Shown here: one piece after another, positions 44,151 through 53,900 of the stretch
Position numbering within the stretch: the stretch's first letter is position 1
How the letters are laid out: the number at the start of each line of letters is the position of its first letter
Assembly (NCBI GenBank): GCA_016764775.1
Contig: JAESRE010000016.1
Location: forward strand, 1 to 64,000
Source: Alphaproteobacteria bacterium
GTDB lineage: Bacteria > Pseudomonadota > Alphaproteobacteria > Micavibrionales > Micavibrionaceae
Reading direction: 5' to 3'
DNA length: 64,000 nt
Notes under the pieces: generated by a model
What the model was told of the DNA's origin: nothing
The model's input: the letters and a program-made list of their open reading frames with translations, nothing else
Databases searched by the model: none
Position numbers and translations under genes: made by a program

Positions 44151-44834
44151 ATGAAAGAAATCGTACTCGATACTGAAACCACAGGCATGGACCCCTCGAC
44201 CGGTGATCGCATCATCGAAATCGGGTGCGTGGAATTGTTTAACCACATCCCGACGGGCAACACGCTGCAGCTCTACATTAACCCCGAGCGCGATATTCCC
44301 GCCGACGCCACAGCCGTTCACGGCATTACCAATGAATTTGTCGCCGACAAGCCTGTGTTCTCACAAGTTTACACAGAGTTCATGGATTTCATCCAGAACG
44401 GCAAGCTTGTCATTCATAACGCCGAATTCGATATGAAGTTTTTGAATGCTGAACTTTCTACCGTCGGTCACCCCGCCATCGGCTGGGCCAATGTGATCGA
44501 TACACTGGCGATGGCGCGTAAAAAATTCCCCGGCTCACCTGCGAACCTTGATGCGCTTTGCCGCCGCTTCGGCATCGATAACACCGAGCGGACATATCAC
44601 GGCGCGTTGCTTGACTCCGAATTACTTGCCGAAGTGTATCTGGAGTTGCTGGGCGGTCGTCAACATGGCTTGGGTTTGGCGGCGAACAGCAAAAAAGCCC
44701 GCGATGAAGAGCGGGCTTCGGTAAAACGTGTATATCGTGAACCGCGTGACCATCAACCGAATGATGAAGAGCGTGCGGCCCATGCCGAATTGCTTGAACA
44801 ATTGGATAACCCGCTTTGGTCAAAAGCGGGCTGA
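44151..44834 (+). CDS. dnaQ: DNA polymerase III epsilon subunit (3'-5' exonuclease)
   Basis: 227 residues. Proofreading exonuclease of the replicase. Exo I VLDTETTGMDP with D7 and E9, Exo II HNAEFDMKFLNAE, Exo III YHGALLDSELLAEVYLELLGG with the catalytic His and Asp. The C-terminal tail that binds the alpha subunit is present and charged. Last of the conserved ppsR-dnaQ run; the convergent entericidin-like gene follows after 12 bases. Confidence 0.97.
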   Translation: MKEIVLDTETTGMDPSTGDRIIEIGCVELFNHIPTGNTLQLYINPERDIPADATAVHGITNEFVADKPVFSQVYTEFMDFIQNGKLVIHNAEFDMKFLNAELSTVGHPAIGWANVIDTLAMARKKFPGSPANLDALCRRFGIDNTERTYHGALLDSELLAEVYLELLGGRQHGLGLAANSKKARDEERASVKRVYREPRDHQPNDEERAAHAELLEQLDNPLWSKAG

Positions 44835-44846
44835 TATCTATTTTTA

Positions 44847-44975
44847 TTACTTGCTGTTCTTTTGAATATTTTCGCCGGCCTTTTCAAGGTCCTGACCGAA
44901 GCCATCCACGGTGTTGCACGCACTTAAAGATGCAGCAAAGCCGGACAATAGTATTAAAGACAGTAAAATTCTCAT
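44847..44975 (-). CDS. Entericidin-like small lipoprotein
   Basis: 42 residues from the ATG at 44975 (GGAGATG upstream). MRILLSLILLSGFAASLSAC is a lipoprotein signal (LSAC lipobox), followed by NTVDGFGQDLEKAGENIQ, the entericidin A/B family pattern. These tiny membrane lipoproteins are of uncertain role, sometimes toxin/antidote like. It lies downstream of secB on the same strand, 22 bases away. Confidence 0.85.
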   Translation of the reverse strand: MRILLSLILLSGFAASLSACNTVDGFGQDLEKAGENIQKNSK

Positions 44976-44997
44976 AACAACATCTCCATATTCATGT

Positions 44998-45558
44998 TTA
45001 AGAGTCAGTTTTATCCTTGGCCTCGGCCTGTTTGGTGGATTCTGCTTGCGGCTGCTCGGCACCTGCCTGCTTTGCGGCTTCAATTTCCTCTTTGTACCGC
45101 TCCATGTAGAGCTTCTGGAAATCGACAGGGTTTAACATCAGTGCCGGAAAACCGGCTTGCTGAGTCAGGTCGCTGACAATCTGGCGAACATATGGGAAGG
45201 CCAGACGGGGAACTTCAATCATCAACACGGGGTGTCTGTTTTCTTCGGGAATGTCTTTGAGAACGACGGCAACACCGTAAAGGATCTCCAGTATAAAAGT
45301 CGGGTTTTCATCGCCGTGCCGCGCAAGCGCTCTCAGGCTGATAACCGTTTCATACATGTTCTCGACGGAGTCATCGGGAACTTTGCGGGCATCTACGCCG
45401 ATATTGATATCCAGAACAGGCTTGCCGAGATCGGCTTTCAGCGATTCCGGTGCCAGCGGGTTTTCAAAAGAAACATCGCGTACATATTGAGCCAGAATAT
45501 TAATCTGGCTTTCGGGCGCATTTGTAGCCGCGGCAGGGTCCGTTTGTTGGTCGCTCAT
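44998..45558 (-). CDS. secB: Protein-export chaperone SecB
   Basis: 186 residues, with a long acidic/Ala-rich tail beyond the usual 160. Holds precursors unfolded for SecA. INILAQYVRDVSFENPLAP opens the family; ALLYGVA-type strand reads ILEILYGVAVVL, then LMIEVPRLAFPYVRQIVSDLTQQAGFPALMLNPVDFQKLY is diagnostic. AGGATTCACT precedes the ATG. Conserved neighbours: dnaQ, fxsA. Confidence 0.96.
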   Translation of the reverse strand: MSDQQTDPAAATNAPESQINILAQYVRDVSFENPLAPESLKADLGKPVLDINIGVDARKVPDDSVENMYETVISLRALARHGDENPTFILEILYGVAVVLKDIPEENRHPVLMIEVPRLAFPYVRQIVSDLTQQAGFPALMLNPVDFQKLYMERYKEEIEAAKQAGAEQPQAESTKQAEAKDKTDS

Positions 45559-45607
45559 AGTGAATCCTTTTTTATTCTTAATGCATTAGCACGTTTGTAT
45601 GGCCCCA

Positions 45608-46087
45608 TCAATCCAAACGGGGTGTGTCGTCCTTATCTTTCCGAGGATCATTTTCGTCCATACGTTCATATTCGCCTTCAATAATCGTCGGATCATAGCC
45701 GTGTGGGTTCCTGTGATTGGAATATGTTCCCGACATCGCCCATTGTGTGTGGTTTTTAATATAATGGCGCAAGGCTTTGCGAAACAGCGGAACAAGCAGT
45801 GCAAAGCCGACGGTGTCGGTTATGAATCCCGGTGTAATCAGCAAGGCACCGGCAGCGACCAGACAAAACCCGTCAAAAATCTCGTCCAGCGGCATTTTGC
45901 CACGATCCATGGAGTTGCGCATGGCCATGATGGTCTGGAACCCTTGTTGTTTAACAAGCGCTCCGCCGATAATCGCGGTCATAAGCGCGATAAACAATGT
46001 TGTAAACAAGCCTATCTGCTCGCCGACGGCTGCAAAGACAAACAATTCCATGAGGGGAATAATGACGAAAATAACGAAAAATGGCAT
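45608..46087 (-). CDS. fxsA: FxsA-family membrane protein
   Basis: 159 residues with three or four membrane helices. MPFFVIFVIIPLMELFVFAAVGEQIG and LPFLIAG-like GFCLVAAGALLITPGFITDTVGFALLVP are the FxsA signature. FxsA in E. coli relieves phage T7 exclusion by F; the native role is unknown. A hydrophilic tail rich in Asp and Arg follows. 49 bases upstream of secB on the same strand. Confidence 0.94.
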   Translation of the reverse strand: MPFFVIFVIIPLMELFVFAAVGEQIGLFTTLFIALMTAIIGGALVKQQGFQTIMAMRNSMDRGKMPLDEIFDGFCLVAAGALLITPGFITDTVGFALLVPLFRKALRHYIKNHTQWAMSGTYSNHRNPHGYDPTIIEGEYERMDENDPRKDKDDTPRLD

Positions 46088-46235
46088 AAGCCGTTGGTAT
46101 TCCTTGGTTTATTTTGATATTCGCGCTTTCGGGCGCCGATCATCTGACCGCTTTTATAAAGCTTTTATTGGACAATGTATGGTAAAATGAACATATTGCA
46201 CTATATATGAGCAAGAAAACAAAAGGTTCAAGATT

Positions 46236-46958
46236 TTGCCTGCAGATTTAATTGTTTACGCGTTGGTCGCCGCAGGGTTGGTATTCTGGCTCAGAAATAT
46301 TCTGGGAACCAATCATGAAGAAGAGAGCGAGCGTCCCAACACCTACATTTCCCCGGAAAGTACGGATACATCCAGACCGGATGTAGACCGCTCCGAGAAG
46401 CCGCAAAGTGCCGAGCAGCAGATTATTGCGCTGGCCGATGATAAGCGCAGCGATTACGGCGTTGATAACAAAACGGCGGAAAACGGCCTTATCGATATCG
46501 CCAAGGCTGACCGTGACTTCGATGTCGAGTTTTTCCTGCAAGGTGCGCAGGATGCATTTGCCATGATCGTAGAGGCCTTCGCCGCCGGCGACCGCATCGC
46601 TTTGAAAGAATTGCTGGCCGAAGAGGTATTCAAAGCCTTTGACGGTGCCATCGAAGAGCGTGAAGAAAAGGGCCACACACAGGTCACGGATATTCATGCC
46701 ATTCGCAAAGCCATGATCACCAAGGCTTACGTACAAGGTAAAAAAGCGTTCATTACTGTTAAATTCACCGCCGATGAGAGCAGCGTCACCCGTGATGCCG
46801 AGGGCAATACAATTGCCGGCGATCCGGACAGAGTGACCAAGATGAACGACATCTGGACATTCGGTCGCGAAATTCGTTCTAAAAACCCTGCGTGGTTGGT
46901 TTACGAAACCCGCGGCGATATCGAAGACGATAACGACCTTATCCCCGACAGCCATTAA
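46236..46958 (+). CDS. Tim44-domain inner membrane protein
   Basis: 240 residues, apparently starting at TTG (46236), giving MPADLIVYALVAAGLVFWLRNILGT, one N-terminal membrane helix. After an acidic linker the Tim44/TimA domain runs from about 85 (DRDFDVEFFLQGAQDAFAMIVEAFAAGDRIALKELL) to the end (TKMNDIWTFGREIRSKNPAWLVYETR). Bacterial TimA proteins sit in the inner membrane and are linked to division and protein sorting. The order secB/fxsA diverging from tim44-mltA is conserved. Confidence 0.93.
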   Translation: MPADLIVYALVAAGLVFWLRNILGTNHEEESERPNTYISPESTDTSRPDVDRSEKPQSAEQQIIALADDKRSDYGVDNKTAENGLIDIAKADRDFDVEFFLQGAQDAFAMIVEAFAAGDRIALKELLAEEVFKAFDGAIEEREEKGHTQVTDIHAIRKAMITKAYVQGKKAFITVKFTADESSVTRDAEGNTIAGDPDRVTKMNDIWTFGREIRSKNPAWLVYETRGDIEDDNDLIPDSH

Positions 46959-47000
46959 AAAACGATTTTGCGAAATATGCGCATGTGGTAGATACATCAC

Positions 47001-48146
47001 ATGCGCGTAATTCTTTTTGCACTGTTGATGTTTGTGGCGGCGTGTACGACCACTCCCGATAAAAAACCCGAAGACAAGAAAGTCGACTTGCGTCTGACGA
47101 AAACCAGCTTTGCGCAATTGCCGGGCTGGGGACGTGATGATATGCAAAGCTTCATTCCCGCGTTTGAAAAAACCTGCGCCCGCATCATGAAAAAACCGGC
47201 AGACGCCAAAATGGGACCGCTGGCAGAGGCGGGCACTTACGGCGACTGGCAACCGATTTGCCGCAGCTTCGTGAATATGCGCCCTGCGCAGATGAAGACA
47301 TTCATCGAAAACCGCTTTACGCCGTACCGCGTCAGTGACGGCGGCGATGCCGAAGGCCTGTTCACCGGGTATTACGAAGCCTCCCTGAAAGGCTCCTTGA
47401 CCCGACAGGGTCCATACCAAACACCGCTTTATAAACGGCCCGATGATCTGGTCATGGTCCAGCTTGGTGATTTCCGCGACCACCTCAAGGGCGAACGCAT
47501 CGCCGGCCGTGTGATCGACGGCAATCTCAAACCGTATGAATCCCGCGAGCAAATCGTTGCGGGTCAATGGCCGCATAACGGCGAAGTGCTTGTCTGGGTC
47601 GATGATCCGATTGACGCGTTCTTTGTACAAATCCAGGGCTCGGGCGTGGTGCAGCTTGATGACGGCCGTGTCATGCGTATTGGCTACGCGGGTCAAAACG
47701 GTCATGTCTACTACGCGATTGGCAGAGAGCTGATCGAGCGCGGTGAGCTAACTAAAGAAAACGTATCCATGCAAAGCATCCGTGAATGGCTGGATGCAAA
47801 CCCACAGCAAGCGGACGAGATCATGAACACCAACGCCTCTTATGTGTTCTTTCGTCAGCTTGAAGGCGAAGGCCCGATCGGCGGCGAAGGCATAGCATTA
47901 ACCGCCGGACGCTCATTGGCGATCGACCGCTCCTTGCTTGCATACGGTCTTCCCGTCTGGACGGATATTGAAGCGCCGTTTGAAGGGGCCGCACCATTGC
48001 GCAAGCTTATGGTCGCACAGGATACCGGTGGCGCTATTCGCGGCGCGGTCCGCGGTGATGTGTTTTGGGGCTTCGGCGACCGTGCGGAAGCCATCGCCGG
48101 ACCGATGAAATCCCGCGGTCAGTACTGGATTCTGCTCCCTCGTTAA
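47001..48146 (+). CDS. mltA: Membrane-bound lytic murein transglycosylase A
   Basis: 381 residues. Lipoprotein signal LFALLMFVAAC. MltA cleaves peptidoglycan to anhydro-muropeptides. MltA domain: FTGYYEASLKGS, then LVWVDDPIDAFFVQIQGSGVVQL; 3D domain at the C-terminus LMVAQDTGGAIRGAVRGDVFWGFGDRAEAIAGPMKS with the catalytic Asp in the AQDTGGAI motif. Follows tim44 after 42 bases. In relatives smr comes next; here an unknown gene does. Confidence 0.96.
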   Translation: MRVILFALLMFVAACTTTPDKKPEDKKVDLRLTKTSFAQLPGWGRDDMQSFIPAFEKTCARIMKKPADAKMGPLAEAGTYGDWQPICRSFVNMRPAQMKTFIENRFTPYRVSDGGDAEGLFTGYYEASLKGSLTRQGPYQTPLYKRPDDLVMVQLGDFRDHLKGERIAGRVIDGNLKPYESREQIVAGQWPHNGEVLVWVDDPIDAFFVQIQGSGVVQLDDGRVMRIGYAGQNGHVYYAIGRELIERGELTKENVSMQSIREWLDANPQQADEIMNTNASYVFFRQLEGEGPIGGEGIALTAGRSLAIDRSLLAYGLPVWTDIEAPFEGAAPLRKLMVAQDTGGAIRGAVRGDVFWGFGDRAEAIAGPMKSRGQYWILLPR

Positions 48147-48154
48147 AAAAGTTC

Positions 48155-48182
48155 TTGCATTCAGATTTTATAGGCGTATGTT
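48155..48182 (+). promoter_or_regulatory. Possible sigma-70 promoter
   Basis: TTGCAT (48155-48160), 16 bases, TATGTT (48177-48182), placed 32 bases before the start of the 98-aa gene. Both boxes are imperfect. Confidence 0.4.
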
Positions 48183-48214
48183 GCCCGCCCTAACCAACGG
48201 AGGGACGACTCGCC

Positions 48215-48511
48215 ATGAGAACCCAAGACCTAAAAAACATCTATATTTATGACGCTAAACCCGAAGACAGAATCAAATTCTGTGGTCGGGAAATTAAACG
48301 CCGTGGACAAGCGGCGCCGAGTAAGCCGATTAATATCGAAGGCATAAGAGTAAGATTTCTAACGGATTTCGCTTCGGCAGCTGCACTGGGCATTGATCAA
48401 AGGCTTGATATAGCGGCTGTAAATACGGAGCAGTATCGCGGCAGCCGCATGGATATCCAATATCTGGGCATTGCGGGTGTGTATTCGCTGGAGATCGCTG
48501 AAGTAAATTAA
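48215..48511 (+). CDS. Unknown small protein (98 aa)
   Basis: No recognised family. Basic N-terminus (DAKPEDRIKFCGREIKRRGQAAP), then FLTDFASAAALGIDQRLDIAAV. No membrane segment. A good GGAGGG lies before the ATG and a possible promoter at 48155-48182 supports expression. The 3' end overlaps the convergent RNA ligase-like gene by 4 bases. Confidence 0.55.
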   Translation: MRTQDLKNIYIYDAKPEDRIKFCGREIKRRGQAAPSKPINIEGIRVRFLTDFASAAALGIDQRLDIAAVNTEQYRGSRMDIQYLGIAGVYSLEIAEVN

Positions 48512-49176
48512 TGCAGTCCTGAAGAGGGGTGCATCGGCTCGCCGCCGAACTCATAACGTTTGATCTCGAAATACTTTGAACGGCGTGTGTCGTGCGGGTG
48601 CGGCGCATCAGGGTGCTTTTTTGTATAACTGTCCGCGAGTGTAAATCCGGTCACTAATGCAGGCTCGCCCTGCAATATGCGGTAACGGTCCAGAATCCTG
48701 TCACGCTCTTGCAGATGATCATTAGGGTGGAATATGCGCCCGAAGGTGACGTGCGGCACCACATCGAAACGTCCGAATTTGAAACCGTTTGGACGCAGCA
48801 CTTTTAATGCCAAGGGTCGATGCAGATTCTCGACAATATGTTGGCCTGCCTCCTCATCGGTTCCGAAATATAAAACGTCGCGCGGTTTACGCCGCCTGCG
48901 GTTTTCAAAATGTCCGACATGGTCAAAATGCATCCAGAAAGGGCGCGCCTTGGCGGCAAATTCCGTCAGCAGGCTATCCAGCTTGTCTTGCGCCTCTTCA
49001 CCTTTAACCGATCCCGTAAAAACCAACGACAGGTGGTCATCAACCGGCCGTGTCAAAAGCCAGTCATGATGAGCATCCGCCAAATCATCGCGGATGTGTT
49101 TAAAGCCCTGCTGTTGTCGCGGGTCTATTGTGAAAGTGATAAAGCTACGCTTTAGATCACCCTGTTCAACATGCAT
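48508..49176 (-). CDS. 2H phosphoesterase / RNA 2',3'-cyclic phosphodiesterase-like (ThpR/LigT)
   Basis: 222 residues. Two H-x-[TS] motifs define the 2H fold: DHLSLVF (about 47-53) and PHVTFGRI (about 140-147). MKRSFITFTID and the FHVTLHFLG-like pattern are partly diverged. Such enzymes open 2',3'-cyclic phosphates or ligate tRNA halves in vitro; the true substrate is unknown. It follows the aldo/keto reductase gene by 6 bases, so they share a transcript. Confidence 0.75.
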   Translation of the reverse strand: MHVEQGDLKRSFITFTIDPRQQQGFKHIRDDLADAHHDWLLTRPVDDHLSLVFTGSVKGEEAQDKLDSLLTEFAAKARPFWMHFDHVGHFENRRRRKPRDVLYFGTDEEAGQHIVENLHRPLALKVLRPNGFKFGRFDVVPHVTFGRIFHPNDHLQERDRILDRYRILQGEPALVTGFTLADSYTKKHPDAPHPHDTRRSKYFEIKRYEFGGEPMHPSSGLH

Positions 49177-49182
49177 CCTTCA

Positions 49183-50223
49183 TTAGTAAGGCACAGGATA
49201 ATCTTTGTAAACGTCCTCGATGTCGTTCAAAACCTCCGCTGACAGCGTAAGGTCAACAGATGCGATGTTGGTTTTGAGCTGTTCCATTGTGGTCGCACCA
49301 ATAATTGTGGCCGTCACAAACGGGCGTGAATTGACGAAGGCGAGAGCCATTTGGCATGGATCCAGCCCGTGTTTATCCGCAATCTCGACATAGCGTTTTA
49401 CGGCCTTGTTGGCCTGCTCGGTATCGCGCGCGGCTTTGTTTGTCATCAGCGTCCAGCGGCTGCCTTCGGGTCTTGCACCGTCAATATACTTACCGCTCAG
49501 CATGCCTGCCGCCAATGGTGACCACGCCAGCAAACCGCAATCTTCGGCTATAGCCAGTTCGGCAAAGCCTGGTTCGAATATACGGGATGTCAGGGAGTAT
49601 TCATTTTGCAACGATTGCATGCGCGGCAGATTGTGTTTCTGGGCCAGTTCCAGATACCGCATCGTGCCCCATTCGGTTTCATTCGACAGGCCGACATGAC
49701 GTATTTTTCCGGCTTTTATACATTCATTCAGCGTTTCCAGTACTTCGATGAAGTTGGCTTCCTCCGCCTCTTTGTCGAAGCTTGGATTGTATGTCCAGTG
49801 ACGGGAGAAGTGATAGGAGCCGCGATTGGGCCAATGTAATTGGTATAGATCGATATAGTCTGTTTGCAGGCGTTTCAGCGAGCTTTCGACGGCCTCGAGA
49901 ATATTCTTTCGGTCAATACACGCATCGCTGCCCCGTATCCACGGTAAACCGGGCCCTGCGATTTTTGACGCCAGAACGACATCTTCACGCCGTCCTGTTT
50001 TCGCAAACCATGTGCCGATAATCTCTTCCGTCTTACCGTATGTATCGGGCGTAGGGGGAATTGCATACATCTCCGCCGTGTCCCAGAAATTCACACCCTG
50101 ATCGAGCGCGTAATCCATCTGTTCATGACCTTCGGCCTCTGTATTCTGCCGTCCCCATGTCATGGTGCCCAGACAGATCAAACTGACGTCGATATCCGTC
50201 CGTCCTAATTTTTTATATTTCAT
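49183..50223 (-). CDS. Aldo/keto reductase (Tas-like)
   Basis: 346 residues. NADPH-dependent reductase of the AKR superfamily. LGTMTWGRQNTEAEGHEQMDYALDQGVNFWDTAEMYA matches the Tas group and holds the catalytic Asp and Tyr; KIAGPG gives the Lys strand; YIDLYQLHWPNRG the His; the C-terminal NADP loop reads TIIGATTMEQLKTNI. Substrate unknown. 52 bases separate it from the Dot/Icm-associated gene upstream. Confidence 0.95.
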   Translation of the reverse strand: MKYKKLGRTDIDVSLICLGTMTWGRQNTEAEGHEQMDYALDQGVNFWDTAEMYAIPPTPDTYGKTEEIIGTWFAKTGRREDVVLASKIAGPGLPWIRGSDACIDRKNILEAVESSLKRLQTDYIDLYQLHWPNRGSYHFSRHWTYNPSFDKEAEEANFIEVLETLNECIKAGKIRHVGLSNETEWGTMRYLELAQKHNLPRMQSLQNEYSLTSRIFEPGFAELAIAEDCGLLAWSPLAAGMLSGKYIDGARPEGSRWTLMTNKAARDTEQANKAVKRYVEIADKHGLDPCQMALAFVNSRPFVTATIIGATTMEQLKTNIASVDLTLSAEVLNDIEDVYKDYPVPY

Positions 50224-50275
50224 GCTGTAAAGCCCTTATGCGTTTTGTTTCAAACCAAATGGTGGGCGTATCTGA

Positions 50276-50947
50276 TTAATTCAACCCTCTAACATTCAAC
50301 TGGAAGCGGAATGCGTCGGTGTTGATTTGCAAGCCTGACAAGCTGTCCGGCAGTGGCGGAGGAACTACGAGTGAAGGCGGATAATCGCGGATCACGGGAA
50401 TAGAGCGGTTAAAGGCTTCAACCTTTGCGGGGTCAACTTCACGGCGGTTAATGGCAACCTTGTCCAAGCGCATACCGAGCGTTTCATCGGGAACGTAGTT
50501 GCATTGAATTTGTTCCATGCGGTATTCACCGAACGCGTCCAGCTGCGTGTACCAGATACGGACATATGAGCCGTAATCATCCACCGTGCTTACACGTAAA
50601 TCCTGCGGATACTGCACATCCAGCTCCAGATAAACCTTACAGATTCCGTATTTCATGTCGGACGTATAGGGTGCGAAAAGGAAGTCGTAAGCCCAGATAA
50701 CAAAGGTCAGGCCCAGAACATAAAACCCGTACTTGAAGTATTTTTTGCGCTGCTGGCGCTGCTGCTCGGCCAGTCTGCTGTTGGCCAGAGCTTGCTCGAT
50801 TTCATCGGGTTCCTGAGAATCCTTCTTGGCTTTGGCCGCTTTTTCCGCCTCTTTTTGGGCTTTTCGTAAGGCCTTGCGTTCTTCGCGGTCAACCATTTCC
50901 ACACCGAGTACGACGGCTTCTTCATCAGGAGATAATTCGTCACTCAT
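50276..50947 (-). CDS. Unknown bitopic membrane protein at the end of the Dot/Icm operon
   Basis: 223 residues. A long charged N-terminus (about 1-70, Lys/Glu/Ala-rich, possibly a coiled coil) precedes a single membrane helix (FYVLGLTFVIWAYDFLF, about 74-90) and a periplasmic domain with two Cys (C102, C147) that could pair. No Dot/Icm family recognised; icmF occupies the matching place in Legionella but is far larger. 23 bases after icmB and co-oriented, so it is likely a lineage-specific part of the apparatus. Confidence 0.65.
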   Translation of the reverse strand: MSDELSPDEEAVVLGVEMVDREERKALRKAQKEAEKAAKAKKDSQEPDEIEQALANSRLAEQQRQQRKKYFKYGFYVLGLTFVIWAYDFLFAPYTSDMKYGICKVYLELDVQYPQDLRVSTVDDYGSYVRIWYTQLDAFGEYRMEQIQCNYVPDETLGMRLDKVAINRREVDPAKVEAFNRSIPVIRDYPPSLVVPPPLPDSLSGLQINTDAFRFQLNVRGLN

Positions 50948-50970
50948 GGTTTAATGGCTCCAAAGCTTGC

Positions 50971-53900
50971 TTATACCAGCTTCACGCGCTTGGATAGTTC
51001 TGCGCGTTGACTGTTTTTACTTTCCTCGACGAGTTCCTCAACGATCTCTTCGATAATGGCGCTGATCATGGCCGCACGTGCATCGGACTCCTCGCTTCGT
51101 GCCAAGACACGACGACGAATCTCGCTTCGCGCACTTCCGCCCGGATACGCAGCAGCCAACATCTGACGGCCGCGGCTTGCACCGAGTTTGTTATACAGAC
51201 GGTTACGAATGGCCACATCTTCCGCAGATGTAGACAGCGCCCACAACTCGATCGGGCCGAGTGTGTTGTAAAGGTGTTGTTCGTATCGTCCGTCGGTCGA
51301 ACCCAGAACGAACAGACACGGCGCACCGATGGATTTCGGACCGGTCAGCTTGTGACGGATAACGGCTTTCGCAGTCGCGGACAGACCGAAACGGTCGACC
51401 ACGTCATCCACGGCCTTATCGGAAATCGCAGTACCCAGAACCCACACACCGGTGGCCAGGTCGACCATGTCCTTCGAGAAGTCATCGATCAGCTGGGATG
51501 TCAGAACGATCTGCACACCGCGCTTACGACCCTCACGCACGTCACGGATAATCTGGTTCCGCACCGCGTGGGACTTACTGGTTCTGTGGAATTCGTCATA
51601 ACACAGGCGCTTCGGTGATTCAGACAATTCCTGAAGGCGAAGCTCGTGATATTCCTGATATCTCTTCGGCAGATATTGAACCGCTTCTTTACCCATCCAC
51701 CAGCTGCGAACCAGCGCGTGACGGGCCAGCATGTACATGATGGATGTCTGGCGGTCGGCGGCTTCGTCCCCTTGTGGCGCAACGTCCATAAGGTCGAGAG
51801 AGCAGACACGCGCATCGGCGATATCGAACTGTGTCACGGATGACAGGATCGGGTATTCACGAATGGCTGATGTCACCATACGTTCGAACGCACCGATAAC
51901 CGTTTCGGCGGAGAACCCGACGGATGTTTCTTCCAGCAATGAGCGAATCTGTGGTCGGCGTGACGCGGTAATCGAGTCATTCAAAGTCGGCACGGCGTGA
52001 CGCTGGGCGAGGTTGGCGATATGGTACTGGCCAAGCTCGAACATCTTGTCCACGATGTCCCACCAATACGGGTCTGTCGGCAGGTGGACGTTAAATTTGT
52101 GAATCGCCTCGTCGACCTCTGCCTCCAAACGCGGCAGGTAAGGACGAGGTTCGGCGTTCGCTTCGCTGTCATTACGCCAGCGGAACATTTCATCCACTAC
52201 AAGACCAGCCAGCTGCTGCATACCGTCATACGGCTTGTCATAGCCTGCAGGTGTACATAAAAGCGTAATCAATTCAGACAGATAGCTTCTCTCATCCGGC
52301 AGAGGAACACGGGAGCCGAGCTGCGTATCAAACGGGTTAATCGCATATTGGTGGCTCATTTGCAGGCGGTAATATGCGGCTTCATGTTGACGGTTAAGCG
52401 GTAATGCTTCGCGGATCAACGAGATCAAACCTGAGGATGACGGACCGATATCGATAACCGCCACAAACGGCAATTTGTTCAGACCCGGTGACAGACATGT
52501 ACCGAGGTTGAGTGTGTTCAACAGAACCGATTTACCCGCACCCGGTTGGGCGAAGATGAGGTCAAACCATGTCGTCGTCAGGTTTGTCCCTGTCTGGTAC
52601 GGCCAGACTTTACCATCCGGTGTACGGAACAACATCGCGCCGCCTTCGGTAAACGGACTGGACGGGCGCTGCCACGGAAGCAAGCGCATAATCTCGATCA
52701 TCGGGGCGATACCTGTCGGGGCCGTACCCGAACAGTGAATACCCATGGCCGAGGACATGATGCAATCTAACGGGTCGCCGGAAAATTCACTGACCTGACA
52801 GTAACCCCAACTTTCAATCGCCTGTAGCAAGATGGATTGACGGTCGAGAATTTCGTCCTTCTCATCGACGGTACACCATGTCGCAAAGGAGCAACGCATC
52901 CGAACCACGGGCTCGTTACGGGCCAAGGCCTGCAAACCTTCCAGAGAGTATTTGATCTGTTTGTTGGCCGCGTTTGTCGGACCCATAATGGTCGCAAGGA
53001 ATGTACGCATTTGTGTCGCATACACACCGCCACCTTCGATCAAGAAGGAGATACGGAACGGAATATCGGCATCCACAAGACGGTTAAGCAGGGACGGGAA
53101 TGCGGTCGCATCCATCGGACCCAGCGTCATATCGCCACCGGCCCAGTATATGTTACCGATGCGGACAACGGCTTTGCTTAAAACCTTGGCATCACCGGCC
53201 ACAATCTGGTTCGGAACGCTTGGCCACAGGATATCGGACATATCAATGCGGTTTGTCGGCGCACGTGGTGGGATCGGGTCACCCGGCAGGCAGGCTTTCC
53301 ATTGGTCATTGGCGCGGTCAGGGAACAGGTTGGCGCGTACGGCCGTCATGGCGTCGTGCACTTCCAGCACATTGCCGCTGATACCCATTTCGTCTAAAGC
53401 GCCCAAAACGGCGGCCATAAAACTTTTGTGACGTGTACGAAGCGGCTCGAGAGCGGCCATCGGATATTGTGAATTCGGGGCGTTTACCCAGTCTTTCGTA
53501 TTTTCCTTGGCCTCTTTCGTCGCGCGCTCGGACTCGTTTTTGGTCAGAACGCTCGGACGGGTCCAGAGCACGAAATAGGCTTCTTCATGGCTCAAGAAGC
53601 GCTGCAAGTGACGCACGCGCTCGTCGATCAGATCGTCAATTTCAATGCCGACATTGTGCGCTGTTTGGCGGATCGGTCTGACCAGACCTTTCAAAACTTC
53701 CTCGATACGGCCAGGATCACGCACATAATAAACCTGCATCGCGTGACCCTGACGGTCGAAACGCGCACCGATCTTGATGGTCGAGGATTCAACAATCTTG
53801 TTGTATTCCTCTTCACCGATGATTTGTTTACTACCTTCGATTTTTACGTAAGACAGCAGTGAACCATCCGTTGAAACCATAACGGTATCACTGTCGGCGG

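Noticed and set aside
46248-47705. Long minus-strand frame (485 aa) opposite tim44 and mltA
   Set aside because: It is the antisense shadow of two well-recognised genes; its translation has no domain.
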